64,000 nt of DNA from Spodoptera frugiperda (taxonomy: Eukaryota; Arthropoda; Insecta; Lepidoptera; Noctuidae): contig NC_064218.1 of assembly GCF_023101765.2 (NCBI RefSeq), forward strand, positions 1,178,001 through 1,242,000, read 5' to 3'. This document shows positions 12,180-24,849 of this stretch, piece by piece. The position numbers and the translations under genes are program-made. Position 1 is the first letter of the stretch; each line of letters starts with the position of its first letter. A model generated the notes under the pieces. The model was not told the origin of the DNA and did not search any database. It saw nothing but the letters and a program-made list of their open reading frames with translations.

Positions 12180-14267
12180 AAGAAGAAACTTTTGCATCAT
12201 TTGATTTGACGTTTGCTGGACTGTAAAAATCTGACCAAAAATCAAACTTATATAGGTACATGTTTTATATTGTAGCGTTAATTAACTTACTTATAATTTA
12301 TTATGTGATAAAATTGAAGATAAATGAAGCACATTATAGCTTTAAAGCAGCGTTTTCTATTTCTTTAGCCTGTACTAACCATCACATCACTCATAATTCT
12401 TATTCAAAGAATAAAAAGAACTCAAATAATATGTTTAAGTCAAAACAACACGCCGTAACTAGGCGTTACTTTTCATACCTTTTGTAACAAATAAATCCAT
12501 CATCGTAATGAAACCTTCACGGCACGTCGGTAACACGGCAGACATGTTTGTTTTGGAATAGCTGCCCGTAAATTCTTTAACAATAATAAACACCCTTAAC
12601 TATATCTATCAGTTAAAAAAAATAATACCAAACGCAAACGATTATAAACTGTAACACTAAGAATTAAGAACGGAAATTCATTACGATGGTGATGAAAATT
12701 TAAGTAGCGCGAGTTTGAGTTGATGCATTCCAAAGTGGCATGATGCATTCCCTGCCTTTGCTCATATATCACTGTGAAAAAAAAGTCGCATTCCTTTACA
12801 AGCGAAGTGATCGTAAGAGTTACATATTTCACGGTTTGTGAGGTCATTATGTTCTCAGTGAATGAGTTACGAAAAAAGGTTCATTGTTAATTTCACACTC
12901 GAGTGGAGGCGATACCAAGAAATGGTGAGGACTTTGTAAATACAACTTTGTATTCCTTTATTATTTTCTTGTAAAATATCAGTTGATTAATGCGTAAAAA
13001 GTTTTTAGTACCGACGGTTTTTAATGCGCATTTAGTCTGATGGCTCAAATGCGCACTTGAGATGCTCTTAAGTATATTTTGTTAATGCACTAACACTACA
13101 CTGTTCTTTAAAGATAAAGCAATTACTACCTTTAGCTTATGTGATGAAACAAAATCTAGATAAAAGTATGCCACTCCATACAAAATCCGGCCCATGCTGC
13201 CCATGGCCTAATTAATTTAACCGAAAACCGGGGCCCTCGCAGTACGCACTTATTTCGACGCCCACAGATTTTTGCGTTTAACTCAATCAGGACAGGGCGA
13301 GACTATCAGCAGATCTGGATATGCATCGTTAATTATAGAGCACTCACTCAATGAGTCCATCAACTGTACTCGCCAATGTGCAAAATGAACATTAAACCAA
13401 AAAGGTTACATTACCCGTAACGAACGGTCCAGTGATCAAGGGAACTTGATGTAAAGTTGCCTCGGGTCAAGGCGAGTAGGCGAGTAGGCACTTCACACAT
13501 GCCAGTACGTGTAAACACTGCTTAGCATTGAGCTTTGACAGGTTTTGACGTTTTTAAATTAGGAAACAATTTGAAAATCGAACATCCTTGACATTAATTT
13601 TGTTTACTGGGAATTTACTTAAACAATTTGTGTCTGTCATTTTGTTTCGTACTTCATTTTATTACGAATTACGATACGTCCGTCGTTTCTAGAAGTAATT
13701 GGTACAGAATTTGACCCAAATAAACACGTGTTTTATTTGCTCCCAATATTACGTCTTGTCCTTGGCAGACCTTGTTGTATTACCGTGTGTGTACTAGAGT
13801 AACAATTAACAAGATTATACTAACAATGTTTTCTCTCAACAAAGCCTATCCTGCAAAAAGGACACTGACCCTGAACAAATATCCTTTACAATACGAATTC
13901 ACATACAAACGCAAATGCATCCGTAACTTTCACCGACCACGCAACATTGTTGAGTAAACTGCACACGTCCAATATAACAAGATCTCTGGTCAACTGTCAA
14001 ATGTTTTACAATCTTTCCCTTTCCCTCCAATTCAGGGGTCAAGGATGACTGGCTGTAAAAGAAATATGGCGGCAATGGGTTTTTCCGATGGTCTTTGTAA
14101 AATGTGTTGTTTATTGGCGACTTTAATCTTTGTGGTTAGTTCGTTATGTGGAATATTTAGGGCTGATAACGTTGTTTTGACTTGTAAGTCTTAATAATAA
14201 GAATTATCATGTTCTAGGCATTGATCTAATTTGTTTAACTCGACACATCATTTTTTATTTTTTATTT
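12180..14267. other. Non-coding stretch without recognised features
   Basis: No coding exon, RNA gene or recurring repeat is recognised. Open frames are short and lack any family resemblance. Confidence 0.5.
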
Positions 14268-14377
14268 TTTTTGAGGGACGAAGATCATCCAAATGACTTT
14301 TCCCGCCTTGGGTGAGGCAAGAGAGAGTATCAGACGCACCCTGTTCCTTCTCCTGCTTTGGGCCGGAGCCCCAAATG
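14268..14377 (-). repeat. Family B dispersed repeat, partial
   Basis: Reverse-strand copy with GATCATCCAAATGACTTTTC, CCGCCTTGGGTGAGGCAAG and GGGCCGGAGCCCC. Confidence 0.7.
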
Positions 14378-14379
14378 GT

Positions 14380-16140
14380 AGAACGTTATTAATTAGGCAT
14401 ACAAATACATTTCTGGAAATTATTGCCTTAAAATAATTATAATAAAACGAATAACAGATAACATTTTTATAACGAGGATAGTATTAAGGAAAATGCACGA
14501 AAAATCTTACAGCACCTATTGTTTGAAAAACAATAAATCTAATTCAAATATTTCCTCTACCTATAATTCAATACATTGCCACGTATGTATATTATACATA
14601 TACGTAGCAAGTCAACCTACTCCCATTTGTTGAATATTTTCAACTTTATCGCCTTATTATAAAGTCGAAAATCAATTGTTGAAAGATTGGGAAGCTTGAT
14701 ATGCTGCCTATGTAAATAGGTAAGGTCAGGGTGGCATATTCCGTCTATGGGGCGTAACCGTCTACTTGAAATAACGCTCCTTACAGTCGAGTTACAGCGT
14801 TTGTAATACGGTCGGTAAAACAACATTACTTTTAACTATAAATAAAATTCATCAGATTGGCGTTAGGCGCTATAAAAACGGGTAAAACAGTCTACAAAGT
14901 TTACTTACGTTTTTAAAGTGAAATGCAAGTGCCCTACGCTCTTGTATTTGTGAAGATAAGTTTAAAATTATGTTATTTACAGTGTCGAATGAATTCAATA
15001 TATATAGTGTAGGGTCGTTTTTTATCTTCAGTGTATTTCTTTGCAAGATAACGCTACCAATGATCAGATTATTTAACGTAACAAATTTGTAACCTCGAAA
15101 TGATTAAGTGCATAATTCCGTCTATTTTGAATGGGGCAAAATCATCATACGACGAATTTGCCCCATTACAGAGATCGTAAATCTTTTTTGTGTGTAACAT
15201 TTACAGAATAATTGCCACCACAATATTGTTTTAAAATACCATTTGATTTTGATAGGTTTTAAGTTTTTGATTGAATTAAAACGATTTGTGAATTAAAACG
15301 ACCTTAACAAGACAATTACATATTTTTCTGTGTACGTTTATCTTAAGTTTAGTTTACTTCATCTGCGCCGTCTTCATCATTAATATGTTTATTTTACAAG
15401 AATATGTTACTTTGGGATGTTTTTAAATGTATAAGTGTATACTCAAAAATCGAATCACCCAATGTTTTGTACTGTTGTATAAGGAGTAAAATCATAATTT
15501 TCGTAAATAGCGGTACTTATTTAACAAGTACCTATTTAACAAATGAGATGATAACGCTCCACTAAAATATGTTGACCACCCCTGTTGGCTTAAACATGCC
15601 GAAATAGCCCCTAAAAATGATTTTTACGTATTTAACCAGAACGAGACGTTATTTTAAAGATTGTGAAACACAGAATTCATTGTCACTTACAGAAGTATAT
15701 TACAAATACGTATTTTATTAAAACAATTAAAGATTTCAATAAATTCTTCGATTATGACGGATTGAAAATCCGTCTACTGCTCAAATTTTCAACTTTATCG
15801 CCTTATTATAAAGTCGAAATAGATTCTCATTTCGATGAGACCATATCATTGATCATACATCAACACGTTCATCCGATACGGAGACTCAAATGTGAGTATG
15901 CCGGCATTAGCCCCCTGACCTAACTAAATAAATTAGGATAAAATGTCAGACTTTTCCCCAAAGGAAAGTACCGCTAGGTACTAAAATTAATGTTTATTGG
16001 TACATATTTTTTTATATAACACATATATGCAGTTATAATAGATTTTATTTTTGAAATTGAATTGAATTTGAAATTGAAATTGAAAAAGTCTTGTTGCGTT
16101 GCCATAAGGTTGAAAATATATCAGCGGTATTTTTTTTAGA
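14380..16140. other. Non-coding stretch with a duplicated 35-nt segment
   Basis: No gene recognised. An identical 35-nt stretch starting ATTTTCAACTTTATCGCC occurs at 14,636-14,670 and again at 15,785-15,819 in the same orientation. The text between and around the copies is not obviously alike. An 86-residue open frame at 15,663-15,923 spans the second copy and shows no recognisable motif. Confidence 0.5.
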
Positions 16141-16144
16141 ATCG

Positions 16145-16320
16145 TTGCCCTGCTTTTATATTTTCTCCTGTGTCGTGGGTGCGTTTACAAACAACAATTT
16201 CACATTATCATAACACCCAGACCCGAAACAATAATATGTGGATCACACAAAGAATTGCTCCGTACGGGAATCGAACCCGCTAACCGTTGCATATCAGCCA
16301 ATTGCGTGAACCGTGCATTT
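16145..16320 (-). repeat. Second SINE family (S2), tRNA-derived
   Basis: Reverse-strand copy. GGGAATCGAACCC (about 16,268-16,280) is the complement of a tRNA-type B box. The body (CACACAAAGAATTG, AACACCCAGACCCG, GTGGGTGCG) is matched on the plus strand at about 53,868-54,045. Confidence 0.6.
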
Positions 16321-16492
16321 ATGTTAATTAAGTATCAATAAATAAGTACTTAAACACATTTTAGTTATCAATTTTCAAGTACTTTAGAAACCACTATTGC
16401 AACTTTATATTTTTCAAGTTCACAATGAGAGTAGAAACTACTTAGAAATTGATATGGTCTCGCACTAGATTAATTATTATCAACCTTACTAT

Positions 16493-16600
16493 CGCACTCA
16501 GAGACATTTAATTTTAAATTAAATTACTTAAACTATTCCTTCAATAACAATTTTGTATCGAAAACAATTGCTTAGGACTGGTTAAAGTACCTAACCATAA
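16493..16600. repeat. Family G inverted-repeat element, copy 2
   Basis: Starts CGCACTCAGAGACATTTAA and continues with ATTACTTAAACTATTCCTTC and AATTTTGTATCG, parallel to copy 1 at 288-394. The right end is degraded. Confidence 0.65.
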
Positions 16601-16618
16601 AATGACGATATGAACCCG

Positions 16619-16742
16619 ATAATTCTTTGCCCGACCCGGGAATCGAACCCGCAAACCCAACAATTCTTTGCCCGATCCGGGAATCGAACCCAAACCCCTA
16701 GCCCGGCAATAGCACTTGCGACCACTGCCAACAAGGCAGTCT
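16619..16742 (-). repeat. Family A SINE head, duplicated B-box segment
   Basis: AATTCTTTGCCCGACCCGGG-AATCGAACCC occurs twice in tandem (16,621 and 16,660 regions), followed by GCACTTGCGACCACTGCC and GGCAGTC, the tRNA-like head of family A on the reverse strand. The tail is absent. The tandem doubling of the B-box part is unusual for the family. Confidence 0.65.
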
Positions 16743-17018
16743 ACAGCCTAAGTATGTACTTAGAATAACTTACATCAGATGAAACGTGACATAGATCACT
16801 TGTGTTGCACTTAAGTAGGTATAAGTTAACGAGCGCGCCGAGGACACAGCACTAAAGTCTTTATTACTGTGCGGTGACCATGGAACTCATGGACACTCCA
16901 TTAAGAACACATTAGCAAGATTACTGATCTGGTCGCGTGGCAGCCATTTTTTGCACTGACTTTCTCATTTTTTCATTTGTTTTGACATTTCAGTAGTTCC
17001 TGAAGAGAATAGTGCTTT

Positions 17019-17070
17019 GCCGTAATGTTCACCTCTGTCTACTCCTTCGGGGATAAATGGCGTGATGGTA
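17019..17070 (+). repeat. Family A SINE tail fragment
   Basis: TTCACCTCTGTCTACTCCTT followed by CGGGGATAAA matches the 3' end of family A. No head is present. Confidence 0.55.
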
Positions 17071-17086
17071 TTCAGTCGCCTTAGGT

Positions 17087-17190
17087 GGCCTTAGTACGAG
17101 TTTGCTTTACGTTCAATGAGATCGAAACGAGAGTGCATTCAGCGCTCTGATTGGTCGCCTTGAATGAATCAACCAATCAGAGCGCAACCT
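17087..17190. repeat. Family D foldback element, right arm truncated
   Basis: Begins GGCCTTAGTACGAGTTTGC. The central inverted arms GCGCTCTGATTGGTCG and AACCAATCAGAGCGC are present, but the outer right arm is missing. Confidence 0.75.
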
Positions 17191-17844
17191 AGGGTGTTAG
17201 TTAAATATCTTATTTTAGTATAAAACATTATAGCTTAAGTGTATCATAAATAATAGTCTAGTAGTATCGTGTCCGTTTTGCAAGGTAGGCAGACTTCTAC
17301 ATCGTTCTACGTCTAGTCTAGCGTATGTTCTTATACCAGTGCAAAAAGTTCTGTCTTTTTGAAGGTGAGTATCTCAAATCACTTGTCTAAATATTCTGTC
17401 ATAAAAAAACCGTATTAGGAAGAACTAAGAACATAAAAAGGTACCAAAAACATTTGGGAAAATTTACTTAACATAACATTACATTTTCCTTGTTTTAACA
17501 GACAGAAATTATGCATCTATTGGAAAAACCACGTTACTTGTAGGTACATAATTTTGGTTACCCTACCGCAATGACTTCTTCACAAGTATGTTGTCAGCAC
17601 ACAGATGTGTGTCCTAGACATCTATGAAGACACGAACGTGACAGACAGACAGACAACATAGATGTTATAACATAATATTATTGAGTTTCTAGACAATAAA
17701 ACAAGATAGGTACTTGTAGTTGTAATTCTACTACTAGTAACTCACCTCTATTGGTCCTAAAGTCCGTATGGGTAGGTAGTTTGAATTTAAATGACACAGT
17801 ACAACAGGGATTCTAAACCTTTTGGCTAAAATATATTTTTCTTT

Positions 17845-17965
17845 ATGGCATAAGCCGGTAAACGAGCAGACGGATCACCTGATACACCTGATGATAAATC
17901 AGGTGGCAATCGCCGCCGCCCATGGACACCCGAAACACCAGAGGCGTTACAAGTGCGGTGCTCTT
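17845..17965 (-). repeat. Family C dispersed repeat, partial
   Basis: Reverse-strand copy (AAGCCGGTAAACGAGCAGAC, GGCAATCGCCGCCGCCCATG, GAAACACCAGAGGCGTTAC). It has a short internal duplication of CACCTGAT around 17,876-17,893. Confidence 0.75.
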
Positions 17966-18194
17966 TATCATGAGCAGTACCTACATCTTCATTAATGTAT
18001 GCGAATGAACCGTGATTTTTAGTTAATTAATTATGTCTCACGATAGTTATTACAAAAAAATAACAAATGAGAATTTATAAAATCGCTAAATCCAATACAT
18101 TGCGCGCCTATGAGGTCGAAAACGAGACCATATGCTTGGCATATCTATAATCCAAAACCAATGTAAAACATAGCAATAAGACAGTATAGATTAG

Positions 18195-18449
18195 TAATTC
18201 GATACCAGCAAATCTTCCAGTCTTTTATGGTCAAAGACCTTGTCGATTGAAGTGGAATCCTACGTCCAGGTTGGTGAACCCTACTCAACCAATCATCCTA
18301 ATTGTATCAGATTGCCACGAGCACTAACTGATGAGCAGCTGAACGATAGTCTCAATAAATTCTTCTTGGAAGCCCTGAGTCATGATGGTGATATACCAAT
18401 AGAAGAGTTTATTGTCAATTTACGCTTCTATAATGTGATGATATCTTAA
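18195..18449 (+). CDS. Unrecognised open reading frame (possible exon or pseudogene)
   Basis: A frame of 84 codons is open from just after two stops at 18,189-18,194 to TAA at 18,447-18,449. Its composition is more gene-like than its neighbours: mixed codon use, few low-complexity runs, and a peptide rich in Pro, Asp, Glu and Leu with TDEQLNDSLNKFFLEAL near the middle and PIEEFIVNLRF near the end. There is no in-frame ATG near the beginning, so if real it would be a terminal exon or the 3' end of a broken copy. Possible AG acceptors lie at about 18,207 and 18,219. I recognise no family, and neighbouring sequence offers no partner exon. Chance remains quite possible. Confidence 0.25.
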
Positions 18450-21240
18450 ACTTGCGGAGAATCACATAATAATATGCATAGGTATAACTTTTCTATGCCA
18501 TCTAGCTCATGTTCATTTATCTCTGAAGAAAAGTTTTTTGAATTTGTTTGTGGGGTGGTCATGTATTTTTAGATGGTCAAAGTTTTTGCATTGTGTAAAG
18601 CAAACACATAATTTAATGTAAGGTAATGTGCCCAATCAATCTCAAGCTACTAGAAGAAGAGTAATGAATGAAATTTCTTGCTCGTTCTTCTCCATTCGAA
18701 GCTACACTTTTGAACGAGCCCCCAGCTTCACTGACCGACACACAGACTGACAGACTATTTATTAGTTATTACCACTAGTTCACTATTTATTAGACATATT
18801 ATTGACAGATGTTAACGTTTCGTTTACCTAATTGTGTAGTTGAAATAAAAGCTGTTGTATTTACTATTCTTTTTCTCATTTTCAACAACAGATTGGAAGC
18901 CCATATTTGACGTCGACTTAATAATACAGCTTGATATTTCTCATCGTCAATATGTTTCAAAGACCTTTAAAACATAACAAAACCTAAACCTACCTAGGTA
19001 CGTAGGTGCAAACAACAATCATTTGTCGCTACCTATGGGTGCAAGTAATGATGCGTCGGAGCATGGAGTGTCACTCACTCACTTTCTACAATTAGCCACT
19101 GACACGGCATAATGACTTGGAGATTACGGACGTGGCGGCTGCGCACACGTGTTACGTGAGCTTCGTTCAATATATTTACTTTTGACAACCATATTAAGTA
19201 ACATCACACACCTACGTGGGCCTGTTTTTCTAGACATAATTAGGACAAAAGAAAGTATGGAGCATATAATTACAGTCAATATTAAAAATACAAAAAAGCT
19301 GAGGGAGATTCTCAAGTTAATTTGCAAATTTTCAAGCATGAGTAAGTTGGTATTAGTTTAACCAATATTTATATTACGTGTAAAATAATTGTCAGGTGAC
19401 GTTTTTCTTATTGCAGAATCAATTTTGGTGAAGTTAGTGAATATCCTAAAAAGATAGACATGACACGTGAGCTCTCTTCTGCGAAAGAAAGAGTATGCTT
19501 ATTTCCACAAAGCTTATTTCAGATTAGTTTTAGCACTCCTATTTTAAGTGCTATTCGTATGCACCAGGTACCCACAATTCCGGCCCGTTAGTATGCCATC
19601 TTTGCAATCTTTTAGAAACAATCGCACCTTTGTGCAAGCGTCATATAATCTGCATGTATCTCACGTGCTCATTTATTACCGGTTCCATATGTATTAGCCG
19701 CGGCACCCATCACTAAGTTTATAGGTGTTGTTCAGTGTTCAGTCTATTTATAGGTTTATTTACTCACTGATATCTGAAGGCTGATCAGACGCACGCGTGA
19801 TGAACTACTGATTTATGATGCTGATTCTCAAATGTGATTGTAATACTACATGACTTCTTTTAACGACTTCTCCTGCCTTGGGTATGGCGAGAGGGAGTGT
19901 CAGACTAAAAACTACCCCGTTCCTACTCCTGCTTTAAACCGGAGCCTCGGTAACCCTTTAAGTCTTCCGCGGCTCCGGATTGAGCATCAGCCTGGGTCCC
20001 ACCCCATCTGATACAAGATTTGCTTGATTATTGTGATGCGATCTAGTTCTTCCAATGGAATTGTTGGTATACTTATAGCAAAACCTACCAGGTAGATCAA
20101 AAATATCATGATATTCCAGGACAAAAATTGAAACTCTACAGTAAGCTCGATCTCTGTTTTAGATCGGATCGGTATTTCTGATAAACATAAATCTAATCAT
20201 AGTAAACTCATTTCAATTTTCATTCTTTGATTTAAAGTCACTAGAAGACCTAAAAGTAATACCGTGCTAAAAGTCAAAATCTTATAAAGTCTATTCAAAA
20301 CTATTTCAAAAGAATAGGTACATCACGTACCTACAGAAGGACTTGCACTTTTGTTACAAGTGGGTGTGGGACATTCCTGTCTCTATTGCCACAACAATTT
20401 CAATGGCCAACGATAACGGAGACTTATCTTTAGAAAACATATCGTTATCGCGTACTTGTGGACCATAAAAATACCCCATTATCATAATGGCTATAATACC
20501 CGTTAGTATTGTATCAACAAACAATTGTTTAAAGCTAATCTAATGAAAAATACAATAGATAACAGTTATCTAGGTACATATTTTATGACAAAATGCCCCT
20601 TTTTCGTGAAGATACTGAACCATTTTTCGGGTTCGGTGGGCAGAAAGGAGATATTTTTTAAGAGAACAGTATTGTCCAGATTCCAAGTACTTTATTTCAA
20701 AAGGCCCAGCTCTAGATTTATTAATGTATCTTTTATCCTAGCTTAGGCTACTTTCCATTGACCTAGAAACATTTTTGGCAAGAGGCTAGGTATTTAGGTA
20801 TAAAGAAAAACATTCGTCACATTTTTTTATGGTTTAGGTAGTTACTTGTAAAAACATTATTGCTACTTGTTTGGTACAATACTTTAGTAGGTACTTATCT
20901 AAAGCAAATCGATTTATTTTAGAAAATATAATGTATGGAAAATGATTTTCTTTTTGTTTAAATTAAAGTTTTTAAGGTAATTCAACAAAGAAAAGTAAAA
21001 GAAGTCGGTCAAGTCGTTCAAAAATCAAAAGTGTAACCGATATGTCTTTGTTTTGATTTAAAAAAATGGAACCTTCGAAATTTAAACGCAAAGAAATAAT
21101 TGGTATTGCCACTTTTTTTATTTTACCGTACGGCAAAAGTGTTTTCACCGCACCTCAATACCAGGAACGCTTCCACAGTACCGTTCAAAAACCGATGAAT
21201 AAATAACTAACAAAGAGGGAAGTTTTTGAAGTAGCACAGC
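18450..21240. other. Non-coding stretch with one family B copy
   Basis: Apart from the family B copy at 19,858-20,015, nothing recurrent or gene-like is seen. Two open frames on opposite strands near 19,124-19,361 overlap and have no recognisable motifs. Confidence 0.5.
19858..20015 (-). repeat. Family B dispersed repeat
   Basis: Reverse-strand copy: CCTGCCTTGGGTATGGCGAG, GTGTCAGACTAAAAACTACC, GGAGCCTCGGTAACCC, GGCTCCGGATTGAGCATCAG. Confidence 0.75.
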
Positions 21241-21249
21241 ACAGACTAT

Positions 21250-21345
21250 AATATGCGTCGTTTATTTGGCGGGGCGGCGCCCGGCCGGCGGGAGCTACGC
21301 GCCGTCGTGGCGCCCTACGCCTTCGCCCCCGACGCGCCGGGAATT
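21250..21345. other. GC-rich islet in AT-rich DNA
   Basis: About 95 bp of very GC-rich sequence (GGCGGGGCGGCGCCCGGCCG, CGCCCTACGCCTTCGCCCCC) stands out from flanks that are mostly A and T. It could be one end of a transposable element or a translocated fragment. It is open in one plus-strand frame, but the peptide is unrecognised. Confidence 0.45.
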
Positions 21346-21449
21346 ACTATTGCAACTCGACTTCTTTTTAGAACAATGAGTTCAATGGCCGTATTGTTGC
21401 GCGGTATTTTATTGTTATCCTCAAACAGAATGTCGATATTTGATCTTTT

Positions 21450-22204
21450 TTAAAGATGCGCTAAAGTGATAAAGGTTAGGTAGCGTAAAATCCGCAATTG
21501 CAATGACTAAGTAATAAGACTTGGATATGCGAAATAAATACTACGTTTTACGTAAATGTTAATTCCGTTCCTGATTGCAATTGAAACCTGTTGTCCTATC
21601 ATTATGCCTATCAGATTTTTGTATCGCGTTGGTTTACAAAAACAGGCAAATATTCAATGAATTCCCAATTGGATATTTTTGGGAAATAACTCCATGTATT
21701 TATTGAAAACATTTACCATGACACACTTAAGTATCATACTGTATACACCGCAGTCACAACAAAATAAAAATGTAACCATTTATTCTCGAAAATACCTATA
21801 AAAAAAAGTCTTAGTCGGGTAAAAAGTAAGAGTTGTCTTAAATCCTTTATATCTCATTTAATCGTAAAACGAAAGTGAAATAAATCGAAGCTTAAATAAA
21901 CAAATGGTAGGGGAAAGTAACCCTACACAGACGCCGCACGTATTTTATATCCGTACATATAGGGGTAGGAACGCAATGGATTTTAGCTTAGCGTTTCATT
22001 AGAAGTGACAGGTTAACCGGATAACGTCCACCAGTAATTTATGTACATCATTATTTAAAGCTCTATTTGTTTTACTTAATTAAAAAATGGAATACATATT
22101 GCTTTAGTTCTTTTTTTTTATTAAAGTAATGCGTTTATCTTTCAAGGATAACTATTACTGTAATAAGCTTTTAAGATGATTAGATAAAATAGATACTGTA
22201 CTAA
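21450..22204. other. Non-coding stretch without recognised features
   Basis: AT-rich, stops in all frames, no recurring repeat noted. Confidence 0.5.
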
Positions 22205-22345
22205 CTTAACCGACTTCAAAAAAGAAAGGTTCTCAATTTGACTTGAATGTATGTATGTTTGTACGCGGTTATCTCGCATTGTGCTGAACCGATTTTGATG
22301 CGGTTTTCAGAAAAATATTTGTTACACTTAGGAGCAGGTTTTAGT
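22205..22345. repeat. Family H-like degenerate repeat
   Basis: AACCGACTTCAAAAAAGAAAGG, then a GTATGTTTGTACGCGGTTAT segment and CCGATTTTGATGCGGTTTTC; the end GGAGCAGGTTTTAG is shared with about 31,045-31,170. Confidence 0.5.
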
Positions 22346-22464
22346 ATATATAAACTAACTTCTAAAATATAAATCGGTTGTTTAATGTATTTTACTAAAA
22401 AATATTTCTCTCTAGTTGATTTAACGACAATAGGTTTAATATGAATTAATTTCCTATTACCTAC

Positions 22465-22560
22465 ATGGGTCTCATAATACTTAACTGGTGAAAAATAGTT
22501 TTACATTGGAACTGTGCCTGTCTACCTCTTCAGAAATCAAAAGGATTACCATCATGTGAT
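22465..22560 (+). repeat. Family A SINE tail fragment
   Basis: ACATGGGTCTCATAA, ACTGGTGAAAAATAG and TGCCTGTCTACCTCTTCAG follow the tail of family A, strongly diverged. Confidence 0.45.
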
Positions 22561-22886
22561 GTAAACCATGTCATGGTTCCCTGCTCTACATGTGTGACAG
22601 TTTATAATTTATACAGGGTATGGCCTTAATCCCCAAAAGCAATAAACGACAGTGTAGTCTAATCCTAGTTTTAACTTGGTGACGTATAGACTTAGCTTTA
22701 TATGTTATTAGGCTTTAGAAGTAAATTAACTGTTACTACGAAATGAACTACGGAATGAGGATCTTTTAATGAAGAAAACTTTTAAAAGAAGACCACTCGA
22801 CACTGGCAGTATATCCGACATCATTGCATTGCAGATTCGGTTGCTATTAAGGAGGAAAAAAGAAAGTTGTGTTTAAATTATGCAAT

Positions 22887-23090
22887 GTCACGCCTTTTAT
22901 CCCCGAAGGGGTAGGCAGAGGTGGTTACGGCACGTAATGCCGCTTTAATACAATGTAGGTACACCCACTTTTCACTATTGGTGTTATAAGTCCCATGTAT
23001 TAGGGGGTGAGCCTATTGCCATATACTGGGCACAATTCCAGACTCCGTGCTACCACCGAGAAATTTCCCACCAAGAAAAACCAAAAAAGG
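22887..23090 (-). repeat. Family A SINE, head truncated
   Basis: Reverse-strand copy beginning GTCACGCCTTTTATCCCCGA and running through CACGTAATGCCGC, TTTTCACTATTGG, GAGCCTATTGCCATATACTG and CCACCGAGAAATTTCC. The tRNA-like head is missing. Confidence 0.8.
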
Positions 23091-23094
23091 TAAG

Positions 23095-24735
23095 TATATA
23101 AATTATTGTTTAGAAAAAATATTTAATTTGTGTTTCTAAACTCGAGACGAAAGAGAAAATCTTAAGCGAAGCCACGTTTTAAAATGGTAGTAAGTAAAGG
23201 GAAAAGTAATTAATATTAATTGTGGTGTGTACTAAATATCTTTTTGTACATCAGCCCAAAGATCAGCTGTTTTCAGTAGAACATGTATTTGACTGAAAAC
23301 TTTATAACATGTGTACTTGGTACTTAGTTTACTCAGATGCTTATTATAATTATTATTTACATTTATATGTACCTACTTCTATATATACAATGCGGTTGTC
23401 TGCACCGACTTCCCTTCAGCTTGGCTAATTATAATTATTTTATCAAGCACAACTCGATTGTTGCTGGACGGACTAAGTGAGCAATTAATAATTCAATCTG
23501 AAAATAGAATTAGCTGAAAAATAGTAGGTACGGCTGCGCCTGCGTCGCCGTCGTCGATCCGTGACTCACGGCCCACTGGCGCCACTTGATTTATGGCGGA
23601 CACTTGCAGAACTAAGGGACTTAGAAGATCATTAACTTAAATAAATAATTACTTATTCGTCAGTTGGCGCTTTGTTCGTTCAGGCAAATCTTACTTTCTA
23701 CACTAATCAGTCTGTAGTCGAGGGTGGAAATTATGAATTAATTCTGTATTTATGTCTGTATGTTAGTTAGTCACTGTCAAAATTGGTATCGTCTACATAA
23801 GCAAATTATGATAGCCTAGACTATTTGTCTTCTAAACCATTTACCGAAATAATTTAAATAAATAAAAAAAAAACCGTTTGTCGTAAACTGTACTTAAAAT
23901 GTACAGACTCAATTGCAAGGCGCTCTGCCGAAAGATAAAAAAATTAAATGATTAATGTACGGTTAACAATTATCTCATGTGTAGAGAAACTAGTAATATT
24001 ATAAATATCAAAGTTTGTTTGTCTGGATGTTTGTCTGTCAAACGCGCAGAAACTACTGAACGAATTTTGATGAAATTTGGTATACAGACAGCTAACTTAG
24101 GTGATAGGATTTTTGTGCTTTTCAGATAGCACTAGAGTACCTGGCTATCTTGTATACATATAATGACACACCCAATTATGTTAATTGAATCCTATATTTT
24201 TAAAATAGCATGCATTGTAGTGGTTTATAATTACTGTTATCAAAGAGGTAAAACGATGAGCTAAAGTCCTTGACACCGACCACTATATTGTAAGTGTATC
24301 TTACAAATAGTATGTACATAAGTTAACAAAAATTAATATCAGCTCCAACTACATCGCGGTTTTCCTGCAGGAAAACGTAAATTGAGGAAATAACAACATT
24401 ATTAATGTACATTATTATTTTATTTATTCCTTAAGAGCCGGCTCGGATAACCTGGTCACGTTTTATGAAAATGCCAATGGAGTGAATCAATTGAGTTTTG
24501 GTCTACCACATGTCATGGACACTTTTACTTGTGAAAATCCAACTTTCGAAATTGAAATATTTCTCTTATCTAAGTTTACTCTCATTTAAGCCGTTCTACA
24601 GCTTTTCCTTCTCGGTTTGAATATTTTAAAACCAAGCTTGCCGCATTGTGTTCCTCCATGTGCATGCAGTTGCCAGGAGTCCTTATAAAACCTCTCCCCC
24701 TAAAACCGTCAACGCAATTGTAACTCCTTTGGTAT
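23095..24735. other. Non-coding stretch with one family H tail
   Basis: No gene recognised. A family H-like segment lies at about 24,000-24,180 (AACGCGCAGAAACTACTGAA). A short GC-rich patch at about 23,530-23,600 has no clear frame. Confidence 0.5.
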
Positions 24736-24738
24736 TAC

Positions 24739-24847
24739 AGGGGCCTTAGTCTGCTATTACAATTGTGTCAGAACGGTCGATCACTGATCAGTGCGAGAGG
24801 GATGGAGCTATACAACCTACATAGCTCCGTCCCTCTCGCACTGATCA
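24739..24847. repeat. Family E foldback element, truncated
   Basis: Left arm GGGGCCTTAGTCTGC is present, as is the central palindrome GATGGAGCTATACAACC against ATAGCTCCGTCCCTC. The element stops after CTCGCACTGATCAG, so the outer right arm is lost. A complete copy is at 35,934-36,087. Confidence 0.8.
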
Positions 24848-24849
24848 GG

